A stretch of DNA of 45,023 nucleotides from Clostridiaceae bacterium. Lineage in GTDB: Bacteria > Bacillota > Clostridia > Lachnospirales > Lachnospiraceae. The stretch spans positions 1 through 45,023 of the forward strand of contig CAJTGF010000043.1 of assembly GCA_910575585.1 (NCBI GenBank), given 5' to 3'. Each line of letters starts with the position of its first letter. The first letter of the stretch is position 1. Below, piece after piece: positions 1 to 7,856 of this stretch. The notes beneath the pieces are model-generated. The model was given only the letters and a program-made list of their open reading frames with translations. It was not told the origin of the DNA and did not search any database. The position numbers and the translations under genes were made by a program.

Positions 1-144
1 ACTCAATTATACCAAACCAGACGGTTTCATGCTATCTTATTGCCAGTTTTTATTGTATTTTCAAGGTGCATAGGCACTTATTCAAGTGCGAAGTTTGAGT
101 GACATATTAATACATGGCAAATGTCAGAAAGGAGCCTTTATCCT

Positions 145-892
145 ATGGCTATTTATGTAAATCCCGGAAACACTGCCTTTGAGATGTCCCGTTATTCTAA
201 TATATGTAGATAAAACCATGCTGATCTCCATAACCAATAATCTATATCGGTCAGAACAACGTTTTCTCTGTGTCAGCAGACCCCGGCGGTTTGGCAAATC
301 TATGGCTGCTAATATGCTTTCCTCTTATTACAGCCGCGGTTGTGATTCTTCTGCCCTGTTCTCAGGCTTAAAGATCGACAATGATATTTCCTTTAAGACA
401 CATCTCAACCAACATCATGTGATCCGTCTGGATATCCAGCGTTTTCTGGAATCAGAACAGGATCTTGATACCTTTATCTATGACATTGAGCAGGCGGTTG
501 TGGAAGAACTTATGCTGGATTTTCCCGACTGTAAATCCATTCAGTCAACCAGCCGGCTTAAAGCGGCCCTGGATCATATATTCAGCCGGACCGGAAAAGG
601 ATTTGCTGATGTGGTCTATCTGCCAAAACGGGATGTAAATCGACCGGCCCTGATCGTGGAATTAAAGTGGGATAAGTCCGCAAAAGGAGCGATCCGGCAG
701 ATCAAAGAAAAAAAGTATGCCTCCTGGATTCAGGGATATGCAGGTGACCATTATTATAGCTATATGCGCAGAAGTTCTCCGGGATTAAACGCCCCAGATT
801 TTTTTAGTTACACCCTTAAATTAAGCGCTTACGAAAAGGAAAGGCATGCTCACCACCGCGCATGCCTTTCCTTTATTTTTTATATATCATAA
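145..892 (+). pseudogene. Decayed AAA-ATPase-like / PD-(D/E)XK nuclease family gene
   Basis: This is a remnant of the common Firmicutes/Bacteroidetes family with an N-terminal AAA-ATPase-like domain and a C-terminal PD-(D/E)XK nuclease-like domain, normally over 500 residues and of unknown role. The true start is ATG at 145, behind AAGGAG. That frame reads MAIYVNPGNTAFEMSRYSN and stops after 22 codons. Loss of two bases in the TATA run near 203-209 explains this, because the family continues IYVDKT in the other frame, which is open from 179. The P-loop region PRRFGKS is present. The middle of the gene is missing: the sequence jumps from the N-terminal domain (near LDHIF) to the C-terminal nuclease core (GKGFADVV, ALIVELKWDK). 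The last ~45 codons do not look like the family and run through a terminator hairpin. It therefore has a frameshift plus a large internal deletion and is not functional. Confidence 0.8.
836..880. terminator. Bidirectional intrinsic terminator
   Basis: Arms at 836-849 and 860-873 form a perfect 14-bp stem (AAGGAAAGGCATGC and its complement) with a 10-nt loop. It is followed on the plus strand by TATTTTTTAT. The minus strand has a T run after the stem as well. It lies between the plus-strand pseudogene and the convergent minus-strand small gene, so it probably serves both. Confidence 0.8.
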
Positions 893-945
893 AAGGGGGC
901 TTAATTAACAACTCCGCACCCTTATTTATCCGCTAATATTCAATT

Positions 946-1137
946 CTATCCTTTAATCCTGTCAATCTCTGCTAGGCTTACACCTAAGCTTGACAATGTT
1001 ACTTTTAGTTCAAGATATCTCTTAAACATCATATCATATGTATTCATATCTCCATGAGCTTTTGCGGATAACATCCAATCCTGCAATCTGGAAAAATCTA
1101 CAATAGAGTCTCTAATAATGTCTGCTTCACTGGGCAT
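946..1137 (-). CDS. Small hypothetical protein, 63 aa
   Basis: I do not recognise the family. The start chosen is ATG at 1137, because AGGAGG lies 7 nt upstream. The longer open frame up to 1203 would run through the gene's own promoter. The protein (MPSEADIIRDSIVDF...) is acidic to neutral, predicted mostly helical, with no membrane segment or cysteine motif. It stops with TAG. It is monocistronic, has a recognisable extended -10 promoter, and ends against the bidirectional terminator at 836-880. Such short helical proteins are common in Lachnospiraceae, but I cannot assign a role. Confidence 0.7.
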   Translation of the reverse strand: MPSEADIIRDSIVDFSRLQDWMLSAKAHGDMNTYDMMFKRYLELKVTLSSLGVSLAEIDRIKG

Positions 1138-1180
1138 CAAATCACCTCCTGTGATCAATACGGGATTATAAACTGTATGT

Positions 1181-1209
1181 AGTATACCATAATCAGGGCG
1201 CAAAGTCTA
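1181..1209 (-). promoter_or_regulatory. Sigma-A promoter of the 63-aa gene
   Basis: On the minus strand there is a TAGACT -35 box (1209-1204), a 17-nt spacer and a TATACT -10 box (1186-1181) preceded by TGG, which makes it an extended -10. It lies about 44 nt upstream of the ATG at 1137 and supports that start over the longer open frame. Confidence 0.65.
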
Positions 1210-1279
1210 TTACAATTAATCCCTTTATAGGATCATTTATCCGAGCTTCATATTCGTATAAGAGAATCCGACTTTGCCA

Positions 1280-2158
1280 TCACCACATACTACGATATTC
1301 TTTCGGGCTTACCCCTTCCACTTTCTTAAATATCCGAGAAAAATAACTTAACTCCCCCACCCCGCAGGCCATGCCTATGGCTTCGACCTTCTCATCCGTA
1401 AACCGCAGCATCCGCTTGGCGTGGGTGATCCGCACCTGCTGCAGATATGTATTCAGGGACATCCCATACTACTCTTTAAACAGCCTGGCCAGATAATACT
1501 TGTTGATAAAAAAGTTTTCCGCCAAAAAATCCAGTGTGATCTTTTCCCTGTAATGCTCATCCATATAAGCCTTAACCTGCTGGATATCCCTCTTGGCGGC
1601 CTCTCCCCCTTCACTCCCCAAAGATGCCCCCGGGTTCCAGGATTCGCTCATGAGATGGGTCAATAGTATATTCAGCTTTTCATTGATCCTCATATCTCTT
1701 ATATAGTCATCTGAGGAAGCCACCTGGTAGATTTCCTGAAGAAGCTTGGTGTAAGGATCAGAATCTCCGGGACAGAGCACCGGCTGCCCTCCCCTCTCCT
1801 GATATTTGGCATAAACAGCCGCAAGGCTGGGGCCATAAAAGTGACACCACTGAAGCGTCCAGAGATCCCCGCTGTCAGATCCGGTGCTGTGGGCATATCC
1901 TTTCTGGCAGTCAATAAATACCACATTCCCTTTGGATAGCGAATAGCTCTGGCTGCCATAGGACAATTCCCCCCTGCCCTTGAGAACCACAAAGCAGAGA
2001 CATGACCGCAGCTTTTCCCTCTGACTGGTATGGGGGATCCGCGCTGTCAGGCGTCCTGCCTCCTGAAGATGCAAAAGGCTGGCGCGGGCAAACGAGGAGG
2101 GCGTGTAGAGAATCCGATCATCAAGTACCCTGTCTCTGTTGTTCTGACCTGTCATCAT
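1280..2158 (-). pseudogene. AraC-family regulator broken by an in-frame amber codon
   Basis: This is a transcription regulator with an N-terminal cupin-like sensing domain (about residues 20-150) and a C-terminal AraC double helix-turn-helix. Start ATG at 2158 is preceded by GGAGG at 8 nt; an earlier ATG at 2173 is possible. Codon 230 (1471-1469) is TAG and the same frame continues unbroken to 1280. The text either side, LARLFKE then YGMSLNTYLQQVR, is what AraC proteins have with Q or another residue in between, so CAG to TAG is the simplest change. The stop falls between the two helix-turn-helix motifs, so the 229-residue product would lack the second DNA-binding motif. It sits downstream of the sugar mutase gene and its target is unknown. 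Confidence 0.75.
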
Positions 2159-2177
2159 TGTTTTGTCCTCCATGGTT

Positions 2178-3914
2178 TCATTTTCCAATAAATCCCTCCA
2201 GCAGGGCGGCAATTTCTGTTTCCATATCCTCCGCCTCTTTCCTGTTTTTTCCTCTAACTGACAGATATACCTTTAATTTAGGTTCTGTTCCTGAAGGCCG
2301 AATCACCACAGAACACCCGTCGCCTAATATAAACTTCACCACATCAGACTTAGGAAGTCCCTGGATCCCCAATCGATAATCAATGACCCTTTCCACTTTC
2401 CTTCTTCCAAAAGAGACCTGTGTTTCGCGAAACGCTTCCATGATCTTCTTCATCTTTTCAAACCCGGTTTTCCCCGGAAACCTGTAGCTGTGAAGGCTGT
2501 TGACGCAAAAGCCATAACGCGCGCGCAGCTGTTCCAGCCGGTCGAGAAGGCTTATTCCCTGGGCCATGTAAAAAGCGCACATTTCACAGATCAAAAGCGC
2601 TGCCCCCACTCCATCCTTATCCCTCACATAACTCCCTCCAAGGTATCCATAGCTTTCTTCAAAGCCAAAAATAAAATCCTCTGCCCGGTTTGCCGTCTCC
2701 AGGATACTGATCTGCTCTCCTATGAACTTAAACCCGGTAAGCACGTTTATCATCTTCACCCCATAATCCGCTCCGATCCACTCCCCCATTTCTGTGGTCA
2801 CAATGGTTTTGGCAGCAACCGGCGTCTCTGGCATGGTGCCGTCCGCTCTTCTTTGCAGACAGATGTAATCCAGCAGAAGAACTCCCGTCTCATTGCCTGA
2901 CAAAAGCACATACTCTCCCTGGCTGTCTCTGACCGCGATCCCTACCCGGTCGCAGTCAGGGTCCGTGGCCACCATCATAGCCGCCTGTTTCTCTCTGGCA
3001 TACCGGATCCCAAGGGCCATCGCTTCCCTCATCTCCGGGTTGGGACATGGGCAGGTAGGGAAATTGCCGTCTGGCGCCTCCTGCTCCTTCACAACCGTAA
3101 TATTCGTGAAACCACATTCCCGCAAAACCCGCAGCACCGGCTGTAGCCCTGTACCGTTCAGAGGCGAGTACACGATAGGAATCCCTTTGTCAGCCCTGGC
3201 ATTGCCCAGAACAGACTGGTCTTTCACCGCCTGTATAAAAGCCTCGTACACATCCTGGGAAATATACACGATCTTGCCGCTGTTTTGCGCCTCCTCAAAA
3301 TCCATTGCCATTATATCATCAAAGATATCCAGCTTTGCCATCTCTTCATAGATACGGCTACATGTCTCTATCGTGATCTGACAGCCATCCCTGTCATAGA
3401 CCTTATATCCGTTATCTTCTTTAGGATTGTGGGAGGCAGTGACCATGACCCCGGCGTCGCATTTCAGCTGACGCACCGCAAAAGACAGACATGGAGTGGG
3501 CATTAACCGAGGAAACAGATACGCCTTTATGCCATTGGCCGCAAATACCCGACAGGCAGTCCCGGCGAACAGCTGAGAATTTATCCTCGAATCATAGCTT
3601 ACCGCAATAGAGATCTCTTGTCTTCCTTTTTCTCCTAAAATATAATCCGCCAGCCCCTGGGATGCTTTTGCCACTGTATAGACATTCATCCGGTTTGTAC
3701 CCGCCCCCATGATCCCTCTAAGGCCGCCTGTCCCAAAAGACAGATCTCGATAAAAGGCTTCCTCCATTTTCGCCTTATCGCCTTTCATCTCTTCCAGCTC
3801 TTTTATGATATCAGGGTCCACAACAGGGCCTTTTTCCGCGTTTTGAAGCCATTTTCCGTACTCCTCCTCTACGGCTTTGCCGCTACGGTTCAAAGGAATA
3901 TTTCTTTTTATCAT
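2178..3914 (-). CDS. Phosphoglucomutase/phosphomannomutase (alpha-D-phosphohexomutase family)
   Basis: This enzyme interconverts hexose 6-phosphate and hexose 1-phosphate in the cytoplasm. Its place after gmd-fcl-manC suggests it supplies mannose 1-phosphate for GDP-mannose (ManB role), although glucose phosphate is an equally good family substrate. Visible signs are the phosphoserine loop TASHNPKEDNGYK (Ser about 161), the metal loop TDPDCDRVG (about 313-321), the sugar-binding loop FGFEESYGYLGG and the C-terminal phosphate-binding RPSGTEPKLK. The 578-residue length is typical of the PgcA-like group. The start ATG at 3914 has AAGGAG at 10 nt and overlaps the manC stop by 32 nt, so the two genes are translationally linked. 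The longer open frame to 3947 is less likely. Confidence 0.93.
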   Translation of the reverse strand: MIKRNIPLNRSGKAVEEEYGKWLQNAEKGPVVDPDIIKELEEMKGDKAKMEEAFYRDLSFGTGGLRGIMGAGTNRMNVYTVAKASQGLADYILGEKGRQEISIAVSYDSRINSQLFAGTACRVFAANGIKAYLFPRLMPTPCLSFAVRQLKCDAGVMVTASHNPKEDNGYKVYDRDGCQITIETCSRIYEEMAKLDIFDDIMAMDFEEAQNSGKIVYISQDVYEAFIQAVKDQSVLGNARADKGIPIVYSPLNGTGLQPVLRVLRECGFTNITVVKEQEAPDGNFPTCPCPNPEMREAMALGIRYAREKQAAMMVATDPDCDRVGIAVRDSQGEYVLLSGNETGVLLLDYICLQRRADGTMPETPVAAKTIVTTEMGEWIGADYGVKMINVLTGFKFIGEQISILETANRAEDFIFGFEESYGYLGGSYVRDKDGVGAALLICEMCAFYMAQGISLLDRLEQLRARYGFCVNSLHSYRFPGKTGFEKMKKIMEAFRETQVSFGRRKVERVIDYRLGIQGLPKSDVVKFILGDGCSVVIRPSGTEPKLKVYLSVRGKNRKEAEDMETEIAALLEGFIGK

Positions 3915-5199
3915 GCACACTGATCTCCTTGCCAATCTGAACTTCAATCAACTGCAGCAACGTGTGGGCAAATATCCCATGGCGGCTCCCCGCCTTCATG
4001 ATCACCACAGATCCTGCCTGTATCTCCCGCTTTTCGTCATCCACCACAACCCATCCGGTCCCCAGGATCACCACCCACGCCTCATCTCGGTTATTATGGC
4101 TGTGGTAATTCATGCCATGACCTGGTTTCAGGGAAATCTTCAGCGTCTGGCTCTCTATTCCAGCATCCAATACCCGGAGACATCCCCAGGATTTTTCCGC
4201 GAACATGATCTGCTGGTCAATCTTATCAACAAATGGTTTGATATAGCTGGACTGCTCTTTATCGGAAACCAGGATGCCGTCTGGACTGGCGCAGATCACC
4301 GCGTCTTTCATCCCCATCGCCAGCACAGGGATTCCAAGTTCATTGATAATATGTACATTACTGCAGGCATCATTCATCATAGCTTCCCCCACGCAGTCCT
4401 CGCCCATGGACTCTGTCAAAGTATTCCATGTCCCCAGATCTTTCCACTGGCCGAGAAATCGCGCCACCTGGATCCTGTCCTCCTTCTCCGCCACAGCGTA
4501 ATCAAAACTTATCTTGTCCAATGCCTCGTACCTTTCAAACAGATCCTCATATCCTCTATAGCCCATTATTTTTCTTGCTTTGTCCAGCACATACTCAAGT
4601 CTGTAGGCAAATACGCCTCCATTCCACAGGGCGCCCTGGCGGATGTAATCCTATGCCGTCTTTTCATCCGGCTTTTCTTTAAAAGACAAAACCCTGCTGA
4701 TACTGCTGCCATCCTCTGGGATGATATATCCATATTTTTCGCTGGGGTATGTAGGTGCAATTCCCATAAGCACAAGATTCGCCTCCCCTTTGTCCGCCTG
4801 CTCACCAAGGGTCTTAAGAGCCCGAAAATAGTCTGCTTCCACGTAAGGGTCCACCGGACACACGACAACAGACTCTTTGGGATCAACCCCCAAAACATCC
4901 GTAAGGTAAGCACTGGCCAACACAATCGCCGGAAACGTATCCCGGCGGCATGGCTCCATAGAGATTCCCACCTGATCCCCCAGCTGGTTGTGGATGGAGG
5001 AAACCTGGCTCTTGCTTGTGGCAATGGTCACTTTTGCCTTCGGATCTACGGCCTTAATCTGACGGTAAACCCGCTGGACCATGGACTCATACTCCCCGGA
5101 TTCCGTCTTAAAAAGCTTTAGAAACTGTTTTGAGCGTATATCATTTGACAGGGGCCACAGGCGCTTGCCCGATCCTCCGGATAATAAAATAATATTCAT
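3883..5199 (-). pseudogene. manC: Mannose-1-phosphate guanylyltransferase / mannose-6-phosphate isomerase with in-frame TAG
   Basis: The type II bifunctional enzyme makes GDP-mannose from mannose 1-phosphate and also isomerises fructose 6-phosphate. The N-terminal nucleotidyltransferase begins with LSGGSGKRLWPLS (6-18); later VDPYVEADY and FKEKPDEKTA. The C-terminal cupin contains GHGMNYHSHNNRDEAW. The start ATG at 5199 has AAAGGAG upstream. Codon 183 (4653-4651) is TAG in an otherwise open frame of 438 codons. Relatives continue with Q, E or similar before DYIRQGALWNGGVF, so a CAG to TAG change is likely. As it stands the cell would make a 182-residue fragment lacking the catalytic C-terminal half of the transferase domain and the isomerase, unless the codon is suppressed or re-initiation occurs. 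It is the third gene of gmd-fcl-manC-pgm. Confidence 0.85.
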
Positions 5200-5265
5200 A
5201 AGTTCTATGACTCCTTTCCGATTTCCGCCGAGTCTGTCTTACGTCTTTTTTTCACGCCCGGTGCC

Positions 5266-6213
5266 TTATCTCTCAGCCCTCACAGGATTCTTTAAGAAAT
5301 CTTCATAGGACAGCCGAATGCCCTCCCGCAGTTGTGTCCTGTAGGTCCATCCCAACCCGGCTGCCTTGCTCACATCCAAAAGTTTCCTGGGAGTGCCGTT
5401 TGGTTTTGACGCGTCCCACCGGATCTCCCCATGATAGCCGATCACCTCCGCCACCATCTGCGCCAGTTCCCCAATAGACAGTTCTTTTCCTGTTCCGGCG
5501 TTGACGGTCTCATTGCCGCTGTAATGGTTCATGAGAAACACGCACAAATTGGCCAGGTCGTCCACATAGAGGAACTCCCTTAAAGGACTTCCATCGCCCC
5601 AGCAGGTCACCCATGGAGCTTTCGCCTCCTTTGCCTCATGAAACCGCCTAATCAGCGCCGGAAGCACATGACTGTGAGTAGGATGATAATTATCATTAGG
5701 CCCGTACAGGTTGGTAGGCATCACCGATATATAGTTCGTTCCGTACTGCCGGTTCAAAAATTCACAGTATTTCAGGCCGGAAATCTTGGCAAGGGCATAA
5801 GCCTCATTGGTCTTCTCCAGAGGGGAAGTCAAAAGACAGTCTTCCTTCATAGGCTGAGGAGCCATGCGTGGATAAATGCAGGATGACCCCAAAAACTCCA
5901 GTTTTTTACAGTTATTTTTCCATGCGGAGTGGATGACATTCATCTCCAAGATCATGTTTTCATACATAAAATCCGCCAGAGCCCCTCGATTTGCTTCAAT
6001 CCCTCCCACTTTGGCTGCCGCAAGAAAGACAAATTCCGGCTTCTCCTCCTGAAAGAACCTCTCCACCGCCTCCTGGCGGCACAGATCAAGCTCCTTGTGA
6101 CTGCGGGTGATAATGTTGTCATACCCCTGACGCCCAAGTTCCCGCACAATGGCAGACCCAACCATCCCTCCATGGCCGGCCACATATATTTTCGAATTTT
6201 TTTCCATTGACAT
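5266..6213 (-). CDS. fcl: GDP-L-fucose synthase
   Basis: This NADPH-dependent 3,5-epimerase/4-reductase converts GDP-4-keto-6-deoxy-D-mannose to GDP-L-fucose, the last step after Gmd. The Rossmann motif AGHGGMVGSAI lies at residues 12-22. The family features SSCIYP and YALAK (catalytic Tyr and Lys), and the family stretch MPTNLYGPNDNYHP, are all present. At 315 residues the length is normal. The start codon overlaps the gmd stop as TAATG, which indicates translational coupling. It is followed 66 nt later by manC. Confidence 0.95.
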   Translation of the reverse strand: MSMEKNSKIYVAGHGGMVGSAIVRELGRQGYDNIITRSHKELDLCRQEAVERFFQEEKPEFVFLAAAKVGGIEANRGALADFMYENMILEMNVIHSAWKNNCKKLEFLGSSCIYPRMAPQPMKEDCLLTSPLEKTNEAYALAKISGLKYCEFLNRQYGTNYISVMPTNLYGPNDNYHPTHSHVLPALIRRFHEAKEAKAPWVTCWGDGSPLREFLYVDDLANLCVFLMNHYSGNETVNAGTGKELSIGELAQMVAEVIGYHGEIRWDASKPNGTPRKLLDVSKAAGLGWTYRTQLREGIRLSYEDFLKNPVRAER

Positions 6214-7301
6214 TATTTTACAACTCCCTTTTCCAGGTACTCGACCAGATTAAAGCGAAGGTTCTCCCCTGCCCGTTCCACTGCGACCTTCTTCATATCG
6301 TGTTCTGTCATGATCCGCACAAGTTCCTCAAAAGAAGTTTTTGTGGGGTTCCATCCCAGCTCTCTTTTTGCTTTGGATGGATCCCCCCACAGATTTACCA
6401 CATCCGTAGGCCTGTAAAAATCAGGAGATACTTCCACCAGTACATTCCCGGAAGCCTTGTCGATTCCCTTTTCCTCCATGCCCTGCCCCTCAAACTCCAG
6501 CTCGATCCCCGCATAGTGGAACGCCAGACGGCAAAAATCCCGAACCGAGTGCTGCTTTCCTGTGGCAATGACAAAATCATCCGGCGCATTATTCTGAAGC
6601 ATCAGCCACATGCACTCCACATAATCCCTAGCATATCCCCAGTCCCTTAAACTGGACAGGTTCCCCAAAAACAGCTTCTCCTGTTTGCCCTGGCGGATCC
6701 TGGCGGCTGCCAGGGTGATCTTTCTGGTGACAAAGGTTTCCCCCCGCCGTTCCGATTCGTGGTTAAAAAGGATTCCGGAACAGCAGAACATACCGTAGGC
6801 TTCACGGTACTCTTTGGTAATCCAGAAACCATACTGTTTTGCCACCGCATAGGGGCTGTAGGGATGAAAGGGAGTGTTCTCATTTTGGGGAACCTGCTCC
6901 ACCTTGCCGTAAAGCTCCGAGGTGGACGCCTGGTAAATCCGGCATGTTTTGGCCTGTCCTGTAAGTCTCACCGCTTCCAAAACTCTCAAAACCCCTGTGG
7001 CATCCACGTCCGCCGTAAATTCCGGCACATCAAAGCTGACCTGCACATGGCTCTGGGCCGCCAGATTATAGATCTCATCCGGACGTACTTTGCCGATGAC
7101 GGCAACCAGACTCATGGAATCCCCCATATCTCCATAGTAAAGATGAAATCTGGGATTCCCTTCCAGATGGGCGATCCGCTCCCTGTGATCCACGGAAGAA
7201 CGGCGGATCAGCCCGTGGACCTCATACCCCTTTTCTAATAAAAACTCCGACAAATACGAACCGTCCTGGCCGGTAACGCCGGTTATTAACGCTTTTTTCA
7301 T
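6213..7301 (-). CDS. gmd: GDP-mannose 4,6-dehydratase
   Basis: It removes water from GDP-D-mannose to give GDP-4-keto-6-deoxy-mannose, the first committed step to GDP-L-fucose or other GDP-deoxysugars. The NADP-binding motif [10 protein letters not shown] (8-17), STSELYG (126-132) and the catalytic YAVAK (151-155) are visible, as is the family signature [16 protein letters not shown]. The 362-residue length is standard. The start ATG at 7301 has GAGGGT upstream. It is the first large gene of the GDP-fucose group and stops as TAATG into fcl. The C-terminal extension ([19 protein letters not shown]) is a little longer than in E. coli. Confidence 0.95.
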   Translation of the reverse strand: MKKALITGVTGQDGSYLSEFLLEKGYEVHGLIRRSSVDHRERIAHLEGNPRFHLYYGDMGDSMSLVAVIGKVRPDEIYNLAAQSHVQVSFDVPEFTADVDATGVLRVLEAVRLTGQAKTCRIYQASTSELYGKVEQVPQNENTPFHPYSPYAVAKQYGFWITKEYREAYGMFCCSGILFNHESERRGETFVTRKITLAAARIRQGKQEKLFLGNLSSLRDWGYARDYVECMWLMLQNNAPDDFVIATGKQHSVRDFCRLAFHYAGIELEFEGQGMEEKGIDKASGNVLVEVSPDFYRPTDVVNLWGDPSKAKRELGWNPTKTSFEELVRIMTEHDMKKVAVERAGENLRFNLVEYLEKGVVK

Positions 7302-7355
7302 GTATGGACCCTCTGCTTTCTTTGCGGTTATTTCATTGGTTGATTTATTTTTCTG

Positions 7356-7361
7356 ATTATA
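7356..7361 (-). promoter_or_regulatory. Candidate -10 box upstream of gmd
   Basis: A perfect TATAAT lies on the minus strand 55 nt upstream of the gmd ATG. No good -35 is found at 15-18 nt (best about CCGTCT), so this is a weak or activator-dependent candidate. The region 7302-7441 otherwise holds only AT-rich sequence and two short G runs. Confidence 0.35.
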
Positions 7362-7441
7362 GGTTATTTTAAAGAAAAAGACGGGGGATTGGAATTGATA
7401 ATATGGGGGGATTGTTGTACGATATTGACTTTTGAGATGGA

Positions 7442-7518
7442 AAGTGCCTCAAAAGATGATATCGGCAGTATAGCAGGATATGGACTGCTTTACCACTACG
7501 CCATCTTTTGAGGCACTT
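7442..7518. repeat. 77-nt inverted repeat (17-bp arms) in the gmd leader
   Basis: Arms 7442-7458 and 7502-7518 are perfect complements (AAGTGCCTCAAAAGATG). The 43-nt interior has a second, weaker pairing around AGCAG and CTGCT. There is no T run after either arm, so it does not look like an ordinary terminator. It lies between the 33-codon ORF and gmd and would be part of the leader RNA. Confidence 0.7.
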
Positions 7519-7631
7519 ATTCACTGAGATATGGAAGCATCTGAATGATACTGACCGCAGTTTTTCGGATGACCTGCTCCCATGGTCACCGAATCTTCCT
7601 GCGAGCTGTAGGGAGTGTTTTGGTCAGACTT

Positions 7632-7733
7632 TTATCTCTTCTTCACTTCCTCTAAGTCTTTACACCCATTAACTATCATTTCAATCATCTGTAAAAATCC
7701 ATCGTATTGTCTGTCTGTCATAATCTCTGCCAT
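7632..7733 (-). CDS. Small ORF, 33 aa, unknown
   Basis: ATG at 7733 is preceded by GGAGG at 8 nt and by an extended -10 promoter, and the frame ends with TAA at 7632. The peptide (MAEIMTDRQYDGFLQ...) is charged and probably helical, with one cysteine and no membrane span. I do not recognise it. It could be a real small protein or a leader peptide for the gmd group, whose coding region starts about 330 nt downstream beyond the 7442-7518 hairpin. Confidence 0.55.
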   Translation of the reverse strand: MAEIMTDRQYDGFLQMIEMIVNGCKDLEEVKKR

Positions 7734-7783
7734 ATTCTTTCCTCCGTTTTTCGTCAGAATTACTTATCCCATCTGATAATACT

Positions 7784-7812
7784 ATTATAGCATGGGCAGA
7801 CTACATCCGAAA
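7784..7812 (-). promoter_or_regulatory. Extended -10 promoter before the 33-aa ORF and gmd group
   Basis: On the minus strand there is TATAAT at 7789-7784 preceded by TGC, giving an extended -10. The weak -35 TTTCGG is at 7812-7807, with a 17-nt spacer. It is 50 nt upstream of the ATG at 7733 and 45 nt after the GTPase stop, so it probably starts the transcript of the small ORF and the GDP-fucose genes. Confidence 0.6.
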
Positions 7813-7856
7813 CCTAAACAAAAAAATCAAAACCACGAGAGTAATAACATACTATC

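Noticed and set aside
1138-1203. N-terminal extension of the 63-aa protein to 85 residues.
   Set aside because: It would run through an extended -10 promoter, and the internal ATG at 1137 has an ideal ribosome site.
1280-5199. Recoding of TAG as glutamine (both araC and manC have in-frame TAG).
   Set aside because: Several intact genes here end with TAG at the expected place (ftsY, capE, the GTPase, the GT2, the GNAT, the 63-aa gene), so TAG is an ordinary stop in this genome. Partial suppression cannot be excluded.
7444-7516. tRNA-like feature: a 7-bp GTGCCTC/GAGGCAC pairing 73 nt apart with a GTAGTGGTAAAGC stretch.
   Set aside because: There is no T-arm with GTTCRA, no proper position 8-9 linker and no anticodon stem that folds. 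The 17-bp perfect hairpin is the better description.
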